Of a stretch of DNA of 29,004 nucleotides, positions 25,078-29,004 are shown piece by piece (the stretch's first letter is position 1; each line of letters starts with the position of its first letter). Made by a program: the position numbers and the translations under genes. Origin of the DNA: an uncultured Caryophanales bacterium (GTDB lineage: Bacteria > Bacillota_I > Bacilli_A > RFN20 > CAG-826); the NCBI GenBank assembly GCA_937902735.1, contig CALELS010000010.1, positions 1-29,004 of the forward strand. The letters run 5' to 3'. The notes beneath the pieces were generated by a model. The model saw only the letters and a program-made list of their open reading frames with translations. It had not been told where the DNA came from and searched no databases.

Positions 25078-26394
25078 ATGGATATCAATAAATTTTTAGA
25101 CAATCGTTTTAATGATGAAAAAGAATTTAAGACTGCTCTTAAAGAAATGTTTTCATCATTAGATGATAGAGTGCTTAATGATCCTAGATATGAATCTTTA
25201 ATGGAAAAGATTATAACTCCAGATAATATCATTACATTTGATGTTAAATGGATTGATGATAAAGGTCATACTCAAATAAATAAAGGCTATAGAGTCCAAT
25301 TTAACAACGTTAATGGTATTTATAAAGGTGGGCTTCGTTTCCATCCTTCAGTAAACCTTTCTATCTTAAAATTCTTAGCATTTGAACAAATATTTAAAAA
25401 TTACCTAACTACTCTTCCTATGGGTGGAGGAAAAGGTGGAAGTGATTTTGATCCTAAAGGTAAATCAGATAATGAAGTTAAATCATTCTGTTATGCTTTC
25501 ATGGAACAGTTATATCCATATATTGGAGTAGATAAAGATGTCCCTGCAGGAGATATAGGAGTAGGCGCTAGAGAGATTAGATATCTATATGAAGCATATA
25601 AACATTATTCTCATAAAGAAGATTGTTCCTTGACTGGTAAACCTCTTGATATGGGTGGATCATTATGTAGAACAGAAGCAACAGGATATGGAGTTACATA
25701 TTTTGCTCTTAATGCTTTAAAAGCATATAAGAATACTGATTTAAAAGGTAAGAAAGTAATTATCTCTGGTAGTGGTAATGTTGCCCTATATTGTTTAAAG
25801 AAATGTATTGAACTTGGTGCAACAGTTATTGCAATGAATGATTCTAATAACACTATCTATGTTCCAAGTGGAATTGATTTTAATGTTCTTAGAGAACTTA
25901 AAGAAGATAAACGTGGTCGAATTAAAGAATATAAAGATTTAGTATCTACTCCAGTGGAAGTTTTGAACACTAAAGATATATGGTTAGTTAAATGCGATGT
26001 TGCATTCCCATGCGCTACACAATTTGAACTAGATGAAAAAGATGCCACCAAGTTAATTAATAATGGCTGCATTGGAGTGTTCGAAGGTGCTAATATGCCT
26101 TGCACTATTGAAGCCGCTAACTTATTTATTAAAAATAAAGTCATCTATTCCCCTGGCAAAGCATCTAATGCTGGAGGAGTAGCAGTATCAGGTCTAGAAA
26201 TAGAACAAAACAAAAAGAATGAGAAATGGTCTTTTGAAAAAGTAGACAACACTCTTAAAGATATAATGGCTAATATATTTAATAATGTATATAAGACTGC
26301 TAAAGATTTAGGTGATGAATATAACCTAGTTAAAGGCGCTAATAATTATGCTTTTATTGGAATAGCAGAAAAGATGTTATTAAAAGACAAATAA
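25078..26394 (+). CDS. gdhA: Glutamate dehydrogenase (NADP-type, hexameric family)
   Basis: Interconverts glutamate and 2-oxoglutarate + ammonia with NAD(P)H, in the cytoplasm. 438 residues, close to the usual 445. Substrate-site motifs: YRVQFNNVNGIYKGGLRFHP (Lys83), PMGGGKGGSDFDPKGKS (Lys119) and VPAGDIGVGAREIRYL (Asp159). The Rossmann domain starts at KKVIISGSGNVALYC (GSGNVA 231-236). The long MGGGKGGSDFDPKGK motif and overall length fit the NADP-dependent biosynthetic type. The start is 8 nt after the stop of the nuclease gene and has no Shine-Dalgarno site, so expression may depend on read-through or coupling. A terminator follows. Confidence 0.96.
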   Translation: MDINKFLDNRFNDEKEFKTALKEMFSSLDDRVLNDPRYESLMEKIITPDNIITFDVKWIDDKGHTQINKGYRVQFNNVNGIYKGGLRFHPSVNLSILKFLAFEQIFKNYLTTLPMGGGKGGSDFDPKGKSDNEVKSFCYAFMEQLYPYIGVDKDVPAGDIGVGAREIRYLYEAYKHYSHKEDCSLTGKPLDMGGSLCRTEATGYGVTYFALNALKAYKNTDLKGKKVIISGSGNVALYCLKKCIELGATVIAMNDSNNTIYVPSGIDFNVLRELKEDKRGRIKEYKDLVSTPVEVLNTKDIWLVKCDVAFPCATQFELDEKDATKLINNGCIGVFEGANMPCTIEAANLFIKNKVIYSPGKASNAGGVAVSGLEIEQNKKNEKWSFEKVDNTLKDIMANIFNNVYKTAKDLGDEYNLVKGANNYAFIGIAEKMLLKDK

Positions 26395-26456
26395 TAAACT
26401 TTATATCTATTTAGTGTATTAACTACCTAAATTATCAAATAGTTCATTTATAAAAT

Positions 26457-26480
26457 GTTGCAGTTAATGCAACTTTTTAT
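26457..26480 (+). terminator. Rho-independent terminator after gdhA
   Basis: Stem GTTGCA 26457-26462 with TGCAAC 26468-26473, 5-nt loop, then TTTTTATT. Confidence 0.85.
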
Positions 26481-26511
26481 TAATTTATATTAGAAATTAG
26501 AGGAAAAACAT

Positions 26512-27636
26512 ATGTTTGCTAAACACGATATTAAAAGAGATGAAGGCCAACTAGTTGGCGTTCAAGCTAAAAAAGGCTATGACTGGTGGTGGCATTCTTT
26601 CACTGCTAGAAATGCTAAAACTAATGAAGAAAAACCTTTCTATATTGAATTCTTTACATGTAATCCAAAACTAGGTGGAGATGAACCAATCTTTGGTCAA
26701 TTAAAAGAAAATAAAGAAAAAGGAATTCGTCCATCATATTTAATGGTGAACGTAGGAACATGGGGTGAATATCACGCTCAATTCCATAGATTCTTTGGTT
26801 GGAATAAATTTACACTTAATAGAAAGGCTCCATATTCCATCATTGCAGATGATTGCTATATGGATGAAGTTTCTACTAAAGGATCTATTAATATATCTAA
26901 AGAAGAAAACGATAAACATCCAGAATGGATGAGTGATGCTGGATCAATCTCTTGGGATTTAAAAATAGAAAAGATAATTCCATATAACGTTGGTTATGGA
27001 GCATCTAAATTATTTAGATCTCTTCAACTATTCGAAATGTTTTGGCATGCAGAAGGCATGAAATCATATTTTGAAGGTGAAATATATCTTAATGGAGAAA
27101 AATATATAGTCACTAAAGAAACATCCTTCGGTTATAGTGATAAAAACTGGGGTAAAGACTTTACATCTCCATGGGTATGGTTATCTTCAAATAATCTTAC
27201 AAGTAAGATAACTGGTAAGAAACTTGAAAATAGTGTCTTTGATATCGGTGGAGGACGTCCTAAAATTGCCTTTATCGCTCTAAATAGAAAACTTCTTGGA
27301 GGTTTCTATTATGAGGGTAAATGCTATGAATTTAATTTCTCTAAATTCTGGACTAATTGTAGGACTAAATTTGAAGGTAAAGAAAGTGACACTCAAATAA
27401 TATGGCATGTTGAACAAAAAACATGGAATAACAAGATTATTGTAGATATTGCATGTAATAAGAAAGATATGCTCTTAATTAATTACGAAGCTCCTAATGG
27501 TAAGAAACTCCATAATCGTTTGTGGAATGGTGGTAATGGAGTAGGAACAATTAAGCTATATCACAAAAACAAGTTAGTAGATGAAATAGAAGCTAAAAAT
27601 ATTGGCTGTGAATATGGCGAATATTGCGAAGGTTAA
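26512..27636 (+). CDS. Tocopherol cyclase-like (lipocalin-type) family protein
   Basis: 374 residues beginning at ATG 26512 after AGAGG. Trp-rich beta protein with GYDWWWHSFTARN near the start, AGSISWDLKIEKIIPYNVGY around 143-162, and SFGYSDKNWGKDFTSPWVWL around 205-224. The KNWG...W.W block is the hallmark of the tocopherol cyclase/AttH-like family (two lipocalin-like barrels). Bacteria of this type do not make tocopherol, so it more likely handles a lipid or isoprenoid; the substrate cannot be told from sequence. No signal peptide, so cytoplasmic. Single-gene unit between two terminators. Confidence 0.85.
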   Translation: MFAKHDIKRDEGQLVGVQAKKGYDWWWHSFTARNAKTNEEKPFYIEFFTCNPKLGGDEPIFGQLKENKEKGIRPSYLMVNVGTWGEYHAQFHRFFGWNKFTLNRKAPYSIIADDCYMDEVSTKGSINISKEENDKHPEWMSDAGSISWDLKIEKIIPYNVGYGASKLFRSLQLFEMFWHAEGMKSYFEGEIYLNGEKYIVTKETSFGYSDKNWGKDFTSPWVWLSSNNLTSKITGKKLENSVFDIGGGRPKIAFIALNRKLLGGFYYEGKCYEFNFSKFWTNCRTKFEGKESDTQIIWHVEQKTWNNKIIVDIACNKKDMLLINYEAPNGKKLHNRLWNGGNGVGTIKLYHKNKLVDEIEAKNIGCEYGEYCEG

Positions 27637-27657
27637 TATTTCTATACATTAAAAATT

Positions 27658-27684
27658 GAGATGCTTTGCATCTCTTTTAATTTT
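27658..27684 (+). terminator. Rho-independent terminator
   Basis: Stem GAGATGC 27658-27664 with GCATCTC 27668-27674, 3-nt loop, then TTTTAATTTT. Confidence 0.88.
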
Positions 27685-27784
27685 ATTAAATTATTTTTCA
27701 CGCTTTTTGTTAAAAACCTTCCTATATAAGTATATGAAGGGAAAAATATCACTCTTCCGTCAAAGTAAAGACGTACAAAACTCG

Positions 27785-27991
27785 GGATAGAACCCTCCAA
27801 TCTTTCTGGAGACAATTGATTTTGTGTACCATTAGAAAGGAGGCATTCCTATGAATAACAACTTCAATCTTAAGGATTTGATGTTGCTATTTATAACGAT
27901 TCTTCTTTTACTTATTACCTTGGTGGTATTAAAGTAAAAAAAGGAATAGTCTCCATACTTACCACATTTAGAGTTTTGGAGGGATCTATCC
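27785..27991. repeat. Long-range inverted repeat flanking a small membrane-peptide gene
   Basis: GGATAGAACCCTCCAA at 27785-27800 and TTGGAGGGATCTATCC at 27976-27991 are complementary at 15 of 16 positions and enclose the 28-codon gene. A small hairpin CTCCA/TGGAG lies at 27795-27811. In an mRNA these arms would fold the peptide gene into a long-range structure, as in type I toxin mRNAs. The rest of 27685-28143 shows no other gene. Confidence 0.7.
27851..27937 (+). CDS. Small hydrophobic peptide, 28 aa, type I toxin/holin-like
   Basis: The product begins MNNNFNLKDLMLLFITILL and continues LLITLVVLK: a short polar head, one membrane-spanning stretch and a C-terminal Lys. The start has an excellent AAAGGAGG ending at 27842, 8 nt before the ATG; such a strong RBS is uncommon in this window and argues for real translation. 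Size and layout match the small holin-like/TxpA-BsrG-like type I toxins of Firmicutes, which kill or depolarise when free and are silenced by an antisense RNA. The antisense RNA is not shown here. It could instead be a small regulatory or stress membrane peptide. Confidence 0.6.
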   Translation: MNNNFNLKDLMLLFITILLLLITLVVLK

Positions 27992-28143
27992 TTTATGTCA
28001 ATATTATAGATTATCTTGCTAATGAGTGCAATTCTTGAGATTGAAACAAAAATAGGGATGGTTCCCAGTGTAACTATATAAGTGTTTGGAGATTGATATA
28101 TAAAGATTAAGACTTTTAAAATCTATATAAATCTATATTATAT

Positions 28144-28887
28144 ATGTCTATGCGCTACGAAGAAGTATGTTGGTATTCGTCTAGACTAAATAAAGATATG
28201 AATATCAAAATATATGGTCATTATGGTATTCCTATCATTGCTTTCCCTTGCCAAGATAAACATAGTGATGATTTTTCTAATAATGGAATGATAGATACAT
28301 TATCTAGATATATAGAAGAAGGTAAAATCAAATTATATTGTCTCGATAGTAACGATAATGAAACAGTATCTTCTACTTCGTGGGATAAAGCCCATGCTGG
28401 ATATATGCTTGAAATGTATCATCAATATCTAGTCAATGAAGTAATGCCATTTATATATTCTCATCAACAAGGGCATTGTTACCCATATTTAATAGGTATG
28501 TCTATGGGTGCAAGTCACGCTGCTAATAATTTCTTTAGAAGACCAGACTTATTCTCTGGATTTATCTCCTTAAGTGGAGAATTTAATATAGCTAGATTCT
28601 TTGATGGATATATGGATGAAAATATATATAACAATTCTCCAATTAATTATTTATCTAATATGGATAATAACCATCACTATATAGATATATATAATCAAAA
28701 GACGATGATTGTAGTAGTGGGTGATGGAGATTATGAATATCTAGTAAAAGATTCGAATATTAAATTAAAAGAAATAGCAGATCAAAAGAATATCCATATC
28801 AATTTCAATTTCTGGGATCAAAACTCCATTCATGATTGGTCAAGTTGGAAATATCAAATGCCAATATTCATTGAAAAGATAATATAA
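28144..28887 (+). CDS. Putative esterase (PF00756-type alpha/beta hydrolase)
   Basis: 247 residues, cytoplasmic, no signal peptide. Esterase D/FrsA-like layout: N-terminal strand EVCWYSSRLNKDMNIKIYGH, then IPIIAFPCQ. The nucleophile elbow is GMSMGASHA (Ser120), the likely acid Asp in VVGDGDYEY (194-196) and the His in IHDWSSWKYQMP (His230). The motif WSSWKYQ near the end is typical of the family. Start at ATG 28144; the Met two codons later (28150) is equally possible, and neither has a Shine-Dalgarno site. The ester substrate is unknown. A terminator follows. Confidence 0.9.
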   Translation: MSMRYEEVCWYSSRLNKDMNIKIYGHYGIPIIAFPCQDKHSDDFSNNGMIDTLSRYIEEGKIKLYCLDSNDNETVSSTSWDKAHAGYMLEMYHQYLVNEVMPFIYSHQQGHCYPYLIGMSMGASHAANNFFRRPDLFSGFISLSGEFNIARFFDGYMDENIYNNSPINYLSNMDNNHHYIDIYNQKTMIVVVGDGDYEYLVKDSNIKLKEIADQKNIHINFNFWDQNSIHDWSSWKYQMPIFIEKII

Positions 28888-28905
28888 ATATATCTCTAAT
28901 AAGAA

Positions 28906-28926
28906 AAGAGCCTCGATGAGGCTCTT
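28906..28926. terminator. Hairpin terminator after the esterase gene
   Basis: Stem AAGAGCCTC 28906-28914 with GAGGCTCTT 28918-28926, 3-nt loop. The A-run before and T-rich end suggest a bidirectional terminator, though the T-run is short. Confidence 0.7.
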
Positions 28927-28949
28927 AAACTAGTTAGATAATTAATTAT

Positions 28950-29004
28950 GGCTCTGTAAAATGAATCGGGGTATATTTGGGGAATAATTCCCCTTTTTAT
29001 TTTA
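28950..29004 (+). other. Window edge: possible IS end plus terminator
   Basis: GGCTCTGTAAAATGAATCGG followed by GGTAT (28950-28974) resembles the GG(C/T)TCT..(A/C)AA...GGGT ends of ISL3-like elements, from memory only. It is followed by a hairpin GGGGAA 28979-28984 with TTCCCC 28988-28993 and TTTTTATTTTA, a strong terminator shape. The element, if any, would continue outside the window. Confidence 0.3.

Overview
The window is AT-rich Gram-positive-type DNA. Short lipoprotein and Sec signal peptides, InlB/Listeria-Bacteroides repeats, many bacterial Ig-like (Big_2/Big_3) surface proteins, C-terminal membrane anchors ending in KRK-rich tails, and TGG Trp with TGA used as a stop all point to an uncultured gut Bacilli/Erysipelotrichales or RF39-like lineage using code 11. 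The lineage is inferred from gene style, not from a marker gene. All confident genes lie on the + strand.

The main find is a complete diversity-generating retroelement (DGR) at 71-4226. It comprises a variable lipoprotein (InlB-type stalk, DUF6273/C-type-lectin-like tip) whose last 37 or so codons form the variable repeat (VR, 2296-2407), an 11-bp hairpin, an avd-like gene, the template repeat (TR, 2934-3045) and a DGR reverse transcriptase (3219-4226). VR and TR align without gaps over 112 bp. Of 24 differences, 22 fall at TR adenines, and most TR variable codons are AAC. The avd gene appears split by a one-base frameshift: the rest of a typical Avd C-terminus is readable in the -1 frame.

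From 4227 to 6516 lie short direct repeats, a terminator, an AAA_14/DUF4143 ATPase behind a good promoter, a decayed 3' fragment of a related ATPase, palindromes and a small hypothetical gene. From 6573 to 10751 come a large type II-oriented membrane Ig-repeat protein and an MscS-type channel.

From 10941 to 25069 is a surface/secreted block: an OB-fold + Big_3 + barnase-like RNase protein, a DUF3990/HTH pair resembling a toxin-antitoxin module, a Cthe_2159-type lipoprotein, a giant Ig-like protein behind a long structured leader, and an endonuclease I + Ig-like protein. The last two share a C-terminal anchoring module without LPXTG. Together they suggest extracellular nucleic-acid and carbohydrate handling at the cell surface.

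From 25078 to the end: glutamate dehydrogenase, a tocopherol-cyclase-like protein, a 28-residue hydrophobic peptide with a strong RBS inside a long inverted repeat (type I toxin-like), and an esterase. A possible IS end or terminator sits at the window edge.
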